Origin: Polaromonas jejuensis NBRC 106434
GTDB taxonomy: Bacteria > Pseudomonadota > Gammaproteobacteria > Burkholderiales > Burkholderiaceae_C
Length of the DNA: 64,000 nt
Assembly: GCF_001598235.1 (NCBI RefSeq)
Contig: NZ_BCYO01000005.1
Location: 62,001-126,000 of the forward strand
Direction: 5' to 3'
Part shown: one piece after another, positions 8,767 through 17,250 of the stretch
How positions within the stretch are numbered: the first letter of the stretch is position 1
Layout: every line of letters begins with the position of its first letter
Program-made: the position numbers and the translations under genes
Notes under the pieces: model-generated
The model's input: only the letters and a program-made list of their open reading frames with translations
Databases searched by the model: none
What the model was told of the DNA's origin: nothing

Positions 8767-8803
8767 AAAAAAAGCGGAAAGCAGGCCAAGGCCTGCTTTC
8801 CGC
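8767..8803 (-). terminator. Rho-independent terminator of phoX
   Basis: A perfect 14-bp stem (8774-8787 with 8790-8803; arm GCGGAAAGCAGGCC) and a two-base centre, followed on the minus strand by a run of seven T (8767-8773). It lies about 70 bases beyond the phoX stop. Confidence 0.9.
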
Positions 8804-8873
8804 CATGAAGGAACCCACCCGTGCCGGCAAACCCTGTGAATGCCGGGCATCCTGCGGACGGGAGGAGGGCTTG

Positions 8874-10838
8874 TCAGGCCCTGGACAGCTTGATGCTGGT
8901 CGGGTCGGCGGTGAGGTAGCCGACCGCGGCGCCGAAGCGGTCCTTGTAGTTGGCCCGCACCAGCGGCTCCAGCGCGGCCTGCACCTTGCCGTGCAGGGCC
9001 GGGATCCAGTCGCCCGCGTGCTGGAAGTTGCTCATGATGTAGGTCCAGCCGTTGAGGTCGTCCACCACGTGCAGGCCGGTGGCTTCAGCGCCTGAGGGCA
9101 TGGACATCAGGCGCGAGAGTTCCCTGGTGTCGACGTTGTAGGCCCAGAGGAAATTGTTGACGTGGGTGCTGCTGTCCTCGCCGATGAAGAGGGTGCGCAG
9201 CTTCTCCGAAAACTTCAGGTTGTCGGGGTTGGAGACTTTTTCGGGGTTGGCCTTGTTGCCCAGCGCATCCGCCGCAATGTCCTCACCGATCAGCAGCGCC
9301 TTGGTGTGCACAGGCATCCATTCGCTGCGAATGGGGCTGCCGCCCAGGTCTTTCTGCCCGCCTGCGAGCTTGTGCGCCATGATGCCGCCGGCGATCAGGG
9401 GCTTGTCCAGGGCGATGCCGCTGGCCGCGTTCCAGCCCTTGCCGGTCTTGACCATGGAGTCCTGGATGTTCTGCAGCGCCGAGTAGGCGATCTTGTCCTT
9501 GATGTTGACGGTGGTGCCTTCCATTTTCGAAAAGCCCATGCTGCCGCCCATCAGGTAGGCGTAGCGGTGGGTCTCCAGGAAGGCGGCGGCTTTCTCCATG
9601 CCGGGCTTGACCTTGATCCAGTTGGCATTGCCGTTGTAGAAAACCTTGGTGAAGCTGGCGTCGCCCGGGTCGGTTTTGGACACCGTCATGATGTCGGCCG
9701 GCTTGAGCGTGTTGGCCATCTGCTCGACCTCCGCGCTGCTGGCATGGCCCAGCTTGATCCAGGAGAGCCTGGCGCCTTCGGCCGCCGGATCGATGGAGAA
9801 ACCGGTGCCCAGCTTGGCGACGTACAGCGTGCCGGACGACAGGTCTTTTTCCCGGTCGGCCACGAAGACGAACAGGCCGCTGTTGGTGGCGTCATCGCCC
9901 ATCAGCACGGTGCGGTTGTCGGGCATGACCTGCACCAGCTCATGCGAGATGCGGCCCAGGTTGTAGTGCTTCCTGATGGTGCCGGTGCCGTCCGGGTTCA
10001 CCGTCACTTCAGGCAGGTGGCCGTAGTGATAGGGGTTGGCCCGGGTCTCGTCGCCATAGACGTTCTTGCTGAATTTCTTGAACTGCGCGCTTTCGGCGGC
10101 AAACGGTGCATCGGGCTCGTACTCTTCGCTCGACAGGTGGGTATTCCAGGGCGACAGGCTGGCGCCGCAGGTGATCCACAGGCCGTGGGCCTTGGAGGTG
10201 TCGACGTTGTGGTATTTCACCAGGCTCAGCTTGCCGGTGGTCTGGTCCTGGTCCAGCGTCAGCACGGCAATGGGTGAGGGCAGGATGCCGTAGGCGTCAA
10301 CGCCGGCCTGGTCGCGCGTGGCGTATTCAAACTGCACCACGGCAAACACGGCCTTGCCCTTGATGCCGGGCACGTTTGCGTTGGGCAGCGCCAGCAGCGA
10401 GGTGCCGTCGGGCGAGTCCGAAAACATCTGGCGCTCCTTGCCCGGCACCGACCTGTCCATGATGGGCTGGTTGCGGATGTCCACATAGCCGCCGCTCAAG
10501 ATCGTGCCGCCCTTGCCGTCGGGAACCCTGTCGCCCGTGACAAAGAAAGGCTGGTAGGCGAGCTTGTAGTTCTGCGTGGTGTTGTCCTTGAGGTGGACCT
10601 TGAGGCTGGAGGCCACGGTGGTGGTGGCCATGGCGGCCGGGTTGGCCAGCGAGGGGGCTGCCATCGACGTGAAGCTGGACGACAGATAGCTGCCCGTCGC
10701 AGCAGGACCGGTGCCGGTGGCGCAGCCGGACAGCAGGGAGCTGGAAGCCAGCGCACCCAGCGGCAGCATGGGGGTGCTCGCCAGGAGCTTCAGGGCGGTG
10801 CGTCGTGAGGGGCGGGCAGGTTGGGCCAGGTCAGTCAT
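8874..10838 (-). CDS. phoX: PhoX-family alkaline phosphatase (DUF839), Tat-exported lipoprotein
   Basis: 654 residues. The N-terminus has a twin-arginine signal (PSRRTALKLLAS) and then a lipobox-like LLSGC near residue 38, so it may be Tat-exported and lipid-anchored. The body matches PhoX/DUF839: YEPDAPFAAESAQFKKFSKN, ETRANPYHYGHLPEV, HELVQVMPDNRTVLMGDDATNSGLFVFVADREKD and NFLWAYNVDTRELSR. PhoX enzymes are calcium/iron-dependent monoesterases that release phosphate in the periplasm. Upstream is a three-repeat PhoB box with a well-placed -10, and a strong terminator follows, so it is a single-gene Pho-regulon unit. Confidence 0.92.
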   Translation of the reverse strand: MTDLAQPARPSRRTALKLLASTPMLPLGALASSSLLSGCATGTGPAATGSYLSSSFTSMAAPSLANPAAMATTTVASSLKVHLKDNTTQNYKLAYQPFFVTGDRVPDGKGGTILSGGYVDIRNQPIMDRSVPGKERQMFSDSPDGTSLLALPNANVPGIKGKAVFAVVQFEYATRDQAGVDAYGILPSPIAVLTLDQDQTTGKLSLVKYHNVDTSKAHGLWITCGASLSPWNTHLSSEEYEPDAPFAAESAQFKKFSKNVYGDETRANPYHYGHLPEVTVNPDGTGTIRKHYNLGRISHELVQVMPDNRTVLMGDDATNSGLFVFVADREKDLSSGTLYVAKLGTGFSIDPAAEGARLSWIKLGHASSAEVEQMANTLKPADIMTVSKTDPGDASFTKVFYNGNANWIKVKPGMEKAAAFLETHRYAYLMGGSMGFSKMEGTTVNIKDKIAYSALQNIQDSMVKTGKGWNAASGIALDKPLIAGGIMAHKLAGGQKDLGGSPIRSEWMPVHTKALLIGEDIAADALGNKANPEKVSNPDNLKFSEKLRTLFIGEDSSTHVNNFLWAYNVDTRELSRLMSMPSGAEATGLHVVDDLNGWTYIMSNFQHAGDWIPALHGKVQAALEPLVRANYKDRFGAAVGYLTADPTSIKLSRA

Positions 10839-10895
10839 TTTTTGATTCCAAGGGTTGGGTAAGGCGCAGGCCGTGGGAGAGCCCGCGCTGCAGGG

Positions 10896-10901
10896 ATCAT
10901 A
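10896..10901 (-). promoter_or_regulatory. -10 hexamer of the phoX promoter
   Basis: TATGAT on the minus strand, 10 bases from the proximal PhoB repeat, the spacing typical of PhoB-activated promoters where the box replaces the -35. Confidence 0.65.
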
Positions 10902-10911
10902 AAAACCGTAC

Positions 10912-10940
10912 GTGACAGTTTTTTGAAAGGATTTTGAAAG
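10912..10940 (-). promoter_or_regulatory. PhoB box (three 11-bp direct repeats) upstream of phoX
   Basis: On the minus strand the units CTTTCAA, CTTTCAA and CTGTCAC start exactly 11 bases apart (10940, 10929 and 10918), separated by AT-rich tetramers AATC and AAAA. This is the known PhoB-box layout (CTGTCAT plus four AT-rich bases, repeated). It implies induction of phoX by phosphate starvation. Confidence 0.85.
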
Positions 10941-11062
10941 GTGTGTCGTTTTGTGGGTGAAGTAAGCGCAGGCAGCGCTTGAATATTCAGGGAGTCATCA
11001 CGAACTGGGTAGCTGCACGTCAAAATGACCTCGCATGGAATTTCCCAAAAAGGCACCCACTG

Positions 11063-11728
11063 ATGACTTCACTCAAAATCGACTTTGTCTCCGACGTTTC
11101 CTGCCCCTGGTGCGTGATTGGCCTTAAATCGCTGGACCAGGCCCTTGAGCGCGTGGGCGGCGACATCACCGCCGAGCTGCATTTCCAGCCGTTCGAACTC
11201 AATCCCGGCATGGGGCCGCAAGGCCAGGAAATCACCGAGCACATCACCGAAAAGTACGGCATCACGGCCGCGCAGGCCCAGGCCAACCGCGAAAACATCC
11301 GCGCGCGCGGCGCGCAAGTGGGCTTCAAGTTCAGCATGGCGGACGAGCCCGGCGGTGGGCGAAGCCGCATTTACAACACCTTTGACGCGCACCGCCTGCT
11401 GCACTGGGCAGAACTGGAAGGTGCCGGCAAGCAGAAGGCGCTGAAGGAAGCGCTGTTCAAGGCCTACTTCACCGATGGCCAGAGCCCGGCTTCGCACGAA
11501 GTGCTGGCGCGGGTGGCCGGCGAGGTGGGCCTGGATGCGGCGCGTGCGCGCGAGATCCTGGCCTCGGATGCCTATGCCGTTGAAGTGCGCGAGCGCGAGC
11601 AGTTTTACCAGTCGCAGGGCATTCATTCGGTGCCGGCCGTCATCATCAATGACCGTCATTTGATTTCCGGCGGGCAGCCCGCCGAGGTGTTTGAGCAGGC
11701 CCTGCGCCAGATTGCAGCGGCCGGCTGA
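11063..11728 (+). CDS. DsbA-family oxidoreductase, FrnE-like
   Basis: 221 residues, cytoplasmic (no signal peptide). Thioredoxin-fold start KIDFVSDVSCPWCVIG with the CPWC active site at about residues 14-17, a helical insertion, and the cis-Pro segment GIHSVPAVIIND near 190. This is the 2-hydroxychromene-2-carboxylate isomerase/FrnE-like class of disulfide oxidoreductases. ATG 11063 is chosen; the longer frame from 10979 has no family resemblance. It is followed 15 bases later by a GST gene, a likely two-gene thiol-redox unit. Confidence 0.9.
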   Translation: MTSLKIDFVSDVSCPWCVIGLKSLDQALERVGGDITAELHFQPFELNPGMGPQGQEITEHITEKYGITAAQAQANRENIRARGAQVGFKFSMADEPGGGRSRIYNTFDAHRLLHWAELEGAGKQKALKEALFKAYFTDGQSPASHEVLARVAGEVGLDAARAREILASDAYAVEVREREQFYQSQGIHSVPAVIINDRHLISGGQPAEVFEQALRQIAAAG

Positions 11729-11743
11729 ACGGGGCGGCCCACC

Positions 11744-12472
11744 ATGCCCTACGAGCTTCACTACTGGCCCACGATTCAGGGGCGTGGTGAGTTTGTGCGC
11801 CTGGCGCTGGAGGCGGCGGATGCCGATTATGTGGATGTGGCGCGCGGCAGCGATGGCGAAGGGCAGGGCGTGGCGGCCATGATGCATTTCATCGAGAGCC
11901 CCGAGGTGGAGCGTCCGCCCTTTGCACCGCCATTTCTGGTGGATGGCAAGGTCATCGTCGGCCAGACAGCGGCGATCCTGCTGTACCTGGGACCGCGCCT
12001 GGGCCTGGTCGGCAAGAGCGAGATGCAGCGCCTGTGGACGCACCAGCTGCAGCTGACCATTGCCGACGTGGTGGACGAAGCCCACGACACGCACCATCCG
12101 ATTGCCACGGGCCTGTATTACGAGGACCAGAAGCCCGCGGCCATGCAGCGGGCAAGGGAGTTTCGGCTGGCACGCGTGCCCAGGTTTTTGGGCTGGTTTG
12201 AAAGCGTGCTGGCGCGCAACCCCAGTGGCAGCGCGCATTTGGTGGGGGGGCGGCTGAGCTATGCCGATCTGTCGCTGTTCCAACTGGTCGATGGCCTGCT
12301 GTACGCCTTTCCCAAAGCCACCCGGCGGGCACTGAAAAAGACGCCCCTGGTGAGTTCGCTGCACGACAGCGTGCCGCAGCACAAGCGCTTGGCGGCCTAC
12401 CTGGCCAGCGAGCGGCGCATTGCCTTCAGCGAGGAGGGCATCTTCCGTCGCTACCCGGAACTCGATGGCTAA
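11744..12472 (+). CDS. Glutathione S-transferase family protein
   Basis: 242 residues. N-terminal thioredoxin-like domain (YELHYWPTIQGRGEFVRLALE) with the GSH-contact region VGQTAAILLYLG, then an all-helical C-terminal domain with GGRLSYADLSLFQLVDGL. The YW-IQGRGE start resembles sigma/alpha-like bacterial GSTs. It probably shares a transcript with the upstream DsbA-like gene. Substrate unknown. Confidence 0.88.
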   Translation: MPYELHYWPTIQGRGEFVRLALEAADADYVDVARGSDGEGQGVAAMMHFIESPEVERPPFAPPFLVDGKVIVGQTAAILLYLGPRLGLVGKSEMQRLWTHQLQLTIADVVDEAHDTHHPIATGLYYEDQKPAAMQRAREFRLARVPRFLGWFESVLARNPSGSAHLVGGRLSYADLSLFQLVDGLLYAFPKATRRALKKTPLVSSLHDSVPQHKRLAAYLASERRIAFSEEGIFRRYPELDG

Positions 12473-12515
12473 GGCCGGGCCGCTACTGCCTGGCAGCGCG
12501 TAGTACTTATTTTTT

Positions 12516-12683
12516 TCAGGCCTGTGCAGTCATCAAGCCCAAATCAGGCTTTGTCCACTGGGATTTGTACAGCGCGCCGTCAACCTTGGGTTCCGGCACG
12601 TTGGACGGCGGTTTGGGTAGTTTTGTGTCGGGGCAGCCAGACAGCAGCAGGGCAAGCAGGGTCAGTGGCAAGAGGGACTTCAT
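12516..12683 (-). CDS. Small putative lipoprotein
   Basis: 55 residues from ATG 12683: a short charged start, hydrophobic core LLPLTLLALL and lipobox LLSGC with Cys at about residue 17, then a Pro/Lys-rich mature part (KLPKPPSNVPEPKVDG). Likely outer-membrane anchored. No family recognised. Convergent with the GST gene. Confidence 0.7.
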   Translation of the reverse strand: MKSLLPLTLLALLLSGCPDTKLPKPPSNVPEPKVDGALYKSQWTKPDLGLMTAQA

Positions 12684-12960
12684 GGTGTCTCCAGACGCAA
12701 TCATCCAACGGAAATTCAATGATAGGACGGGGCCGGGCGCGATGCCAGCGCGTGGCGCAGAGTCGCGGCGAAGGCCTACATCGTCCAGTTTGCCCATGCG
12801 TTTTGCTGCAGGCCTGGCAGCGTCGAATTAGCGTGGATTTTTTCGCGTACTGCCCAGGCCCACAGTGGCGGGTTATCGGATTTGTCCTACGATGGGCTGG
12901 CTTGACTCGACCTGGCAAACGCCTTAAAACTGGACGTCCAAGAACCTCAAGGAGCCAACC

Positions 12961-13461
12961 ATGCCGACACGCCGCCAAGCCATCCGCATTTCCCTTGCCG
13001 CCATGACGGTGCTCGCTGCGGCCGCCATCACCGGCTGCGGCATGATGGGCAGCCAGTCCAACCTGGTGGCCTTCACCACGCAGTTGCGCGCCGCCAACGA
13101 GGTGCCGCCCAATACCAGCCGGGCCAGCGGCTCGGTCGATGCCGTGTTCAACAAGGACACCAACTTGTTTCGCTGGAAGGTCAAATTCACCGGCCTGACG
13201 GGACCCGCTACGGGAGCGCACTTTCATGGCCCGGCCGCCATTGGCAGCAACGCCGGGGTGGTCCTGCCCTGGACCGGCCCCATCACCAGCCCCCTGGAGG
13301 GCAGCGCCACGCTGACGCCGGCGCAAGCTGCTGACCTGATGGCCGGCCGCTGGTACGCCAACGTTCACACGGCGGCCAACCCGGGCGGCGAAATTCGCGG
13401 CCAGATGACGGTCGTGACGAGTGAGCCGCGGTCAGGTGGCTCAGGTGGCGGCGGTTACTAG
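12961..13461 (+). CDS. CHRD-domain lipoprotein
   Basis: 166 residues. Twin-Arg-containing signal (MPTRRQAIRISLAAM) with a lipobox-like AITGC near residue 26, then a CHRD domain (about 40-155): LRAANEVPPNTSRASGSVDA, WKVKFTGLTGPATGAHFHGPA and WYANVHTAANPGGEIRGQM. CHRD domains are widespread in secreted bacterial proteins and chordin; function unknown. The C-terminus is glycine-rich. Its TAG stop is the first bases of the palindromic element at 13458-13622, so the element defines the end of the gene. Confidence 0.88.
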   Translation: MPTRRQAIRISLAAMTVLAAAAITGCGMMGSQSNLVAFTTQLRAANEVPPNTSRASGSVDAVFNKDTNLFRWKVKFTGLTGPATGAHFHGPAAIGSNAGVVLPWTGPITSPLEGSATLTPAQAADLMAGRWYANVHTAANPGGEIRGQMTVVTSEPRSGGSGGGGY

Positions 13462-13622
13462 TGTGGTGTTGCATGCTTGACGGTACCAATAAAACCGATG
13501 GATTTTTGTCCAGGGCAAGGCGCAAACCGCAGCAATAGTTCCACTATTGCGAGGATTTGCAACGCCGCCATGGGCAAAAAGACGCGGTTTTATGTGCCGG
13601 ATAGCGTGCAACACCACACTAG
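13458..13622. repeat. 165-bp near-perfect palindromic element (family D, MITE-like)
   Basis: Terminal inverted repeats of 16 bases are perfect: CTAGTGTGGTGTTGCA at 13458-13473 and its complement at 13607-13622. The interior is also largely self-complementary (AATAAAACCG near the left against ATAAAACCGCG read from the right), with a central hairpin GCAATAGT-TCC-ACTATTGC. No coding capacity. The ends begin with TA, suggesting a non-autonomous IS relative with TA targets; that origin is inference. Confidence 0.8.
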
Positions 13623-13645
13623 CCAGCACAATCGGTCCCGCGCTT

Positions 13646-13700
13646 GCTATTGATTCAATAGCTTTCCTCCCAGGCTCTACAAGGGCTGGAGGTCATTTTG
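13646..13700 (+). repeat. Family A palindromic repeat, full length
   Basis: Core GCTATTGATTCAATAGC (13646-13662), then a tail with CCAGGCTCTACAAGGGCTGG and GAGGTCATTTTG. It shows the complete family layout: palindromic head, variable stretch, ACAAGGGCTGGAGG tail. Confidence 0.75.
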
Positions 13701-13849
13701 TTGGTATTTTTGGGGCCGCGCAGCTTCTGAGTCCATAACCTGGCAGGGGGAAGATCCTGGGGAAATCCCTAGGTCTAATTTGGTTGTGAACGCAACCAGA
13801 TTGTTATAAAGTTGCGCCCGCAACAATATTTTTCCGTAGGCGCACCGTC

Positions 13850-15487
13850 ATGAACAAATCCTCCACGCATTGGCCCACCAAGGTGCCCGTCCTGATTGCC
13901 GGCGGCGGCCCGGTCGGCATGACGCTGGCGGCCCTGCTGGCGCGCTATGGCATTGCCAGCCTGGTGATCGAGGCCGACGAAGGCTATTGCGCCGGTAGCC
14001 GGGCCATCTGCATGTCGCGCCGCTCCCAGGAAATCCTGGGTTGGATAGGCGCCGACAAGCCGCTGGTCGAAAAAGGCCTGTCGTGGGTCGGCGGGCGCAG
14101 CTACTTTCGCGACCGCGAGGTGCTGCATTTCCAGATGCCCAGCGAACCGACGCAGCGCTACGCGCCCATGGTCAACATCCAGCAATACTATGCCGAGGAA
14201 TTTGCGCACCAGGCCGCGCTGGCGCAGGGCGACCTGGCCGACATGCGCTGGTCCAGCAAGGTGACGGCCGTGCGGCCGCGCACCGACGGTGCACAGGTCG
14301 ATATCCAGTCGGCCGATGGCACGCACACCGTGCAGGCCGACTGGGTGGTCGCCTGCGACGGGGGCCGCAGCACGGTGCGCGAGCAACTGGGCCTGCAGCT
14401 GGAAGGCACGCAGTACGAAGGCAAGTACGTGATCGTGGACGTGGTGCAAAAAACCAAACGCGAGGTGGAGCGCCTGGCCTGGTTTGACCCGCCGTCCAAT
14501 CCCGGCTCGACCATCCTGATGCATCGCCAGCCCGACGATGTCTGGCGCATCGACTACCAGATTCGCGATGACGAAGACCCGGTCGAGGCCGTGAAGCCCG
14601 AGAACGTGCTGCCGCGCGTGCAAAGCCACCTGTCCATGATTGGCGAGAACGAGCCCTGGGAGCCGCTGTGGATTTCGATCTACAACGCCAAATGCCTGAC
14701 CTTGCCCAGCTACCGCCATGGCCGTGTGCTGTTTGCCGGCGATGCCGGGCATCTGGTGCCGATTTTTGGCGTGCGCGGACTCAATTCGGGCCTGGACGAT
14801 GCCGGCAATCTGGCATGGAAGTTGGCGCTGGTGCAACAGGGGCGGGCGGCCGATTCGCTGCTCGACAGCTATTCCAGCGAACGCGTGCAGGCCACGCGCG
14901 AGAACATCGCCTATGGCGCCAAGAGCACCGAATTCATGGCGCCGCCCGACTACGGCTTCAAGCTGCTGCGCGAGGCGGCGCTGCGCCTGAGCACCGAAAA
15001 TCCGGCCCTGAGCTCGCTGGTCAATCCGCGCCAGTCCACACCGGTCGAGTACCTGAATTCGCCGCTCAACCTGCCCGCGCAGGAGGCTGCCTTCAAGGCG
15101 GGCGCCCGTGCCGGCATGCCTGCGCCCGAGGCCCTGCTGCGTGCCGGCAGTGCGCATTCGCACCTGACTTCCCGCTTTGGCGCCGGGTTTGTGCTGCTTT
15201 ATTTTGCCAAGCAGCCCGGCTTGCCCGCGGCGCTGCAGGCCTTGGCCACCTCAGAGGTAGCCGGCCCCGCTGCGCTGAAGGTCATCTGCATTGCCAGCCA
15301 GGGTCAAGCCAACGCCCACACGCTGATTGACGAACTCGGCCAGGCCCATGAGCGCTACGACGCGGCAGAAGGCACGGTCTACCTGGTGCGGCCCGACGGC
15401 TATGTGATGGGACGCTGGCGTGAAGCCACTGCCGCGAACCTGCAGGCTGCGCTGAGGCCGCTGACCGGCCAGCCCTGCGCCGCCTAG
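13850..15487 (+). CDS. mhaA: FAD-dependent aromatic hydroxylase, probable 3-hydroxyphenylacetate 6-hydroxylase flavoprotein
   Basis: 545 residues, class A flavoprotein monooxygenase. The dinucleotide fold IAGGGPVGMTLAALLARYG is at about 16-34, DG-type segment ACDGGRSTVRE near 170 and the second FAD motif FAGDAGHLVPIFGVRGLNSG near 295. It starts a same-strand cluster that ends with hmgA and fahA, so its product should be homogentisate. It is followed by a small DUF2783-like gene, as in the MhaA-MhaB pair described for Pseudomonas putida U. The substrate assignment is inference from context; an MhpA-like hydroxyphenylpropionate hydroxylase is the main alternative. Confidence 0.75.
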   Translation: MNKSSTHWPTKVPVLIAGGGPVGMTLAALLARYGIASLVIEADEGYCAGSRAICMSRRSQEILGWIGADKPLVEKGLSWVGGRSYFRDREVLHFQMPSEPTQRYAPMVNIQQYYAEEFAHQAALAQGDLADMRWSSKVTAVRPRTDGAQVDIQSADGTHTVQADWVVACDGGRSTVREQLGLQLEGTQYEGKYVIVDVVQKTKREVERLAWFDPPSNPGSTILMHRQPDDVWRIDYQIRDDEDPVEAVKPENVLPRVQSHLSMIGENEPWEPLWISIYNAKCLTLPSYRHGRVLFAGDAGHLVPIFGVRGLNSGLDDAGNLAWKLALVQQGRAADSLLDSYSSERVQATRENIAYGAKSTEFMAPPDYGFKLLREAALRLSTENPALSSLVNPRQSTPVEYLNSPLNLPAQEAAFKAGARAGMPAPEALLRAGSAHSHLTSRFGAGFVLLYFAKQPGLPAALQALATSEVAGPAALKVICIASQGQANAHTLIDELGQAHERYDAAEGTVYLVRPDGYVMGRWREATAANLQAALRPLTGQPCAA

Positions 15488-15527
15488 CCATTCACGTCCT
15501 CGCCCTTTGACGCCCCTGGAGATCACG

Positions 15528-15707
15528 ATGACCGAATCCCAACTCGACCAAACCTACACCGCGCTGGCAGAGGCCACGGCCCGCGTGGGCGAAGCCAAAG
15601 CGCCTTTGTTTCTGGCCACACTGTCTTTGGCGCTGATGACGCGGCAAACCGATGCCGCCGAGGCCCTGGCACTGATTGCCCAGGCAGAACGGCTGGCCAA
15701 TACCTGA
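15528..15707 (+). CDS. mhaB: Small MhaB-like coupling protein (DUF2783-like)
   Basis: 59 residues from ATG 15528 with GGAG eight bases upstream. Helical, Ala-rich, no signal peptide (TESQLDQTYTALAEATA, then LFLATLSLALMTRQTD). Position directly after the flavoprotein hydroxylase, and size, fit the small coupling protein that the two-component MhaAB hydroxylase needs for productive hydroxylation. The assignment rests on context and size more than on diagnostic residues. Confidence 0.6.
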   Translation: MTESQLDQTYTALAEATARVGEAKAPLFLATLSLALMTRQTDAAEALALIAQAERLANT

Positions 15708-15782
15708 CTGAGCCAATTCAGCGGATTGAACTGATCGAAATTACCTGTTTTTTACACGCACCGCCTATAACCTGGAGACACC

Positions 15783-16757
15783 ATGCAAAGCATTCCCACT
15801 CTCATCCGCCAGTCGCTGGCACTGCTGGCTTTCGCCGCGACTGCCGCATCGGCGCAAAACTACCCCACCAAACCGATTGAATGGGTGGTGCCTTACCCCG
15901 CCGGCGGCGGCTCCGATGTGGTCGCGCGCACGCTGACCGAAGCCATGGGCCGCGCCGTCGGCCAGCCCATCATCATCAACAACAAGCCCGGCGCGGCCAC
16001 CAACATTGGTGCCGACTATGTGGCCCATGCCAAAGCGGACGGCTACACGGTGCTGACCGGCGACACTGCCACGCTGGCAGCGAACCCGGCGCTCTACACC
16101 AAGCTGAACTACAGCGCCGAAAAGGACTTCGCACCGATTGGCCTGCTGGCCCGCTTCCCCATGATCCTGGTGGTCAATCCGAGCGTGCCCGCGAAGAACC
16201 TGCACGAGTTTTTGGCCTGGGCCAAGGCGGCCAAGGGCGGTCTCAACTATGCGACGCCTGGCGCCGGCAGCCCGCACCACCTGGCGACGGAATTGTTCCG
16301 CGGCACGACGGGCCTGAACCTGGTCCACGTGCCTTACCGCGGCGCCGCGCCGGCAGTGCAGGACGTGGTGAGCGGGCAGGTGCCCTTCATGTTTGTGGAC
16401 ACGGCCAGCGGCATGCCTTTCCTCAACGCGGGTCGTCTGCGTCCCATAGGCATTGCCAGCCCGCAACGCGTGAAGAACTTTGAAGCCATCCCCACGTTGA
16501 ACGAGCAAGGCCTCAAGAACTTTGAGGCCTATGCCTGGCAAGGTCTGGTGGCGCCGGCCGGCACGCCCCCCGATGTCATCGCCAAACTGAACAAGACGCT
16601 GGTGGAGGCCCTGAATTCCACGGCCGTGAAGGCGCGCTTCCAGGTGCTGGGACTTGAACCCACGCCCAGCACGCCGGCCCAGATGGCGACTTACGCCAAG
16701 GCCGAGCGCGAGAAATGGGCCCAGGTGATTCGCGCCAGCGGCATCAAACTGGACTGA
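15783..16757 (+). CDS. Bug-family (TctC) periplasmic solute receptor
   Basis: 324 residues with signal peptide (about 1-24, cleavage after AASA). Bug hallmarks: YPTKPIEWVVPYPAGGGSDVVAR, INNKPGAATNIGADYVA, YATPGAGSPHHL and a VPYRGAAPAVQDVVSGQV block. These receptors bind carboxylates and usually pair with TctAB permeases encoded elsewhere. In this cluster the ligand is likely an aromatic acid such as hydroxyphenylacetate. Two bases separate it from the MarR gene. Confidence 0.9.
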   Translation: MQSIPTLIRQSLALLAFAATAASAQNYPTKPIEWVVPYPAGGGSDVVARTLTEAMGRAVGQPIIINNKPGAATNIGADYVAHAKADGYTVLTGDTATLAANPALYTKLNYSAEKDFAPIGLLARFPMILVVNPSVPAKNLHEFLAWAKAAKGGLNYATPGAGSPHHLATELFRGTTGLNLVHVPYRGAAPAVQDVVSGQVPFMFVDTASGMPFLNAGRLRPIGIASPQRVKNFEAIPTLNEQGLKNFEAYAWQGLVAPAGTPPDVIAKLNKTLVEALNSTAVKARFQVLGLEPTPSTPAQMATYAKAEREKWAQVIRASGIKLD

Positions 16758-16759
16758 TC

Positions 16760-17233
16760 ATGTTCCAGCTGGACCGCACCCTGACCTACCGTCTGCACCT
16801 GCTGCACAAGGTGACCGACCTGGAGAGCCAGCGTGCCTATGCCTCGGGTGCGGGGCTGTCCATGAGCGACGCCCGCTGCCTCACGGCGGTCGGCACCTTT
16901 GCCCCTCTGTCGGTCAACGACCTGGCGCAAAAGGCCAACCTGAACAAGGGTCAAGCCAGCCGGGCCGCCCAGTCGCTGGTCGAGCAGGGGCTGGTGCTGA
17001 AGGCCGCCAGCCCGACCGACGGGCGCGGCGTGGTGCTCACGCTGACGGCCGCAGGCGATGCGGCATGGCGCCGTGCCATGGCCGTGGTTGAGCAGCGCAA
17101 CCATGAGATCTTTGGCGTGCTGAGCCCGGTCGAGCGGGAGCAGCTCAGTGCCCTGTTTGACCGCCTGATTGCACAGGCCCAAGCCAACGATCACAACGCC
17201 CAGGGCCTGGACAGTGTTGTGGATGAAGAGTGA
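16760..17233 (+). CDS. MarR-family regulator of the homogentisate cluster
   Basis: 157 residues from ATG 16760. Winged-helix core: [47 protein letters not shown], followed by the wing [13 protein letters not shown]. MarR proteins repress nearby catabolic genes and release DNA on binding a phenolic ligand; homogentisate or the hydroxyphenylacetate substrate is the likely effector. Encoded within the operon rather than divergently, so it would be autoregulated. Confidence 0.85.
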   Translation: MFQLDRTLTYRLHLLHKVTDLESQRAYASGAGLSMSDARCLTAVGTFAPLSVNDLAQKANLNKGQASRAAQSLVEQGLVLKAASPTDGRGVVLTLTAAGDAAWRRAMAVVEQRNHEIFGVLSPVEREQLSALFDRLIAQAQANDHNAQGLDSVVDEE

Positions 17234-17250
17234 AATTGGAGATCAACTTG

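Noticed and set aside
11069..12382. 437-codon minus-strand frame opposite the DsbA-like and GST genes
   Set aside because: Antisense shadow across two well-supported plus-strand genes.
13775..15163. 462-codon minus-strand frame opposite mhaA
   Set aside because: His/Arg/Gln-rich low-complexity translation typical of the antisense frame of a GC-rich gene; the plus strand carries a complete flavoprotein.
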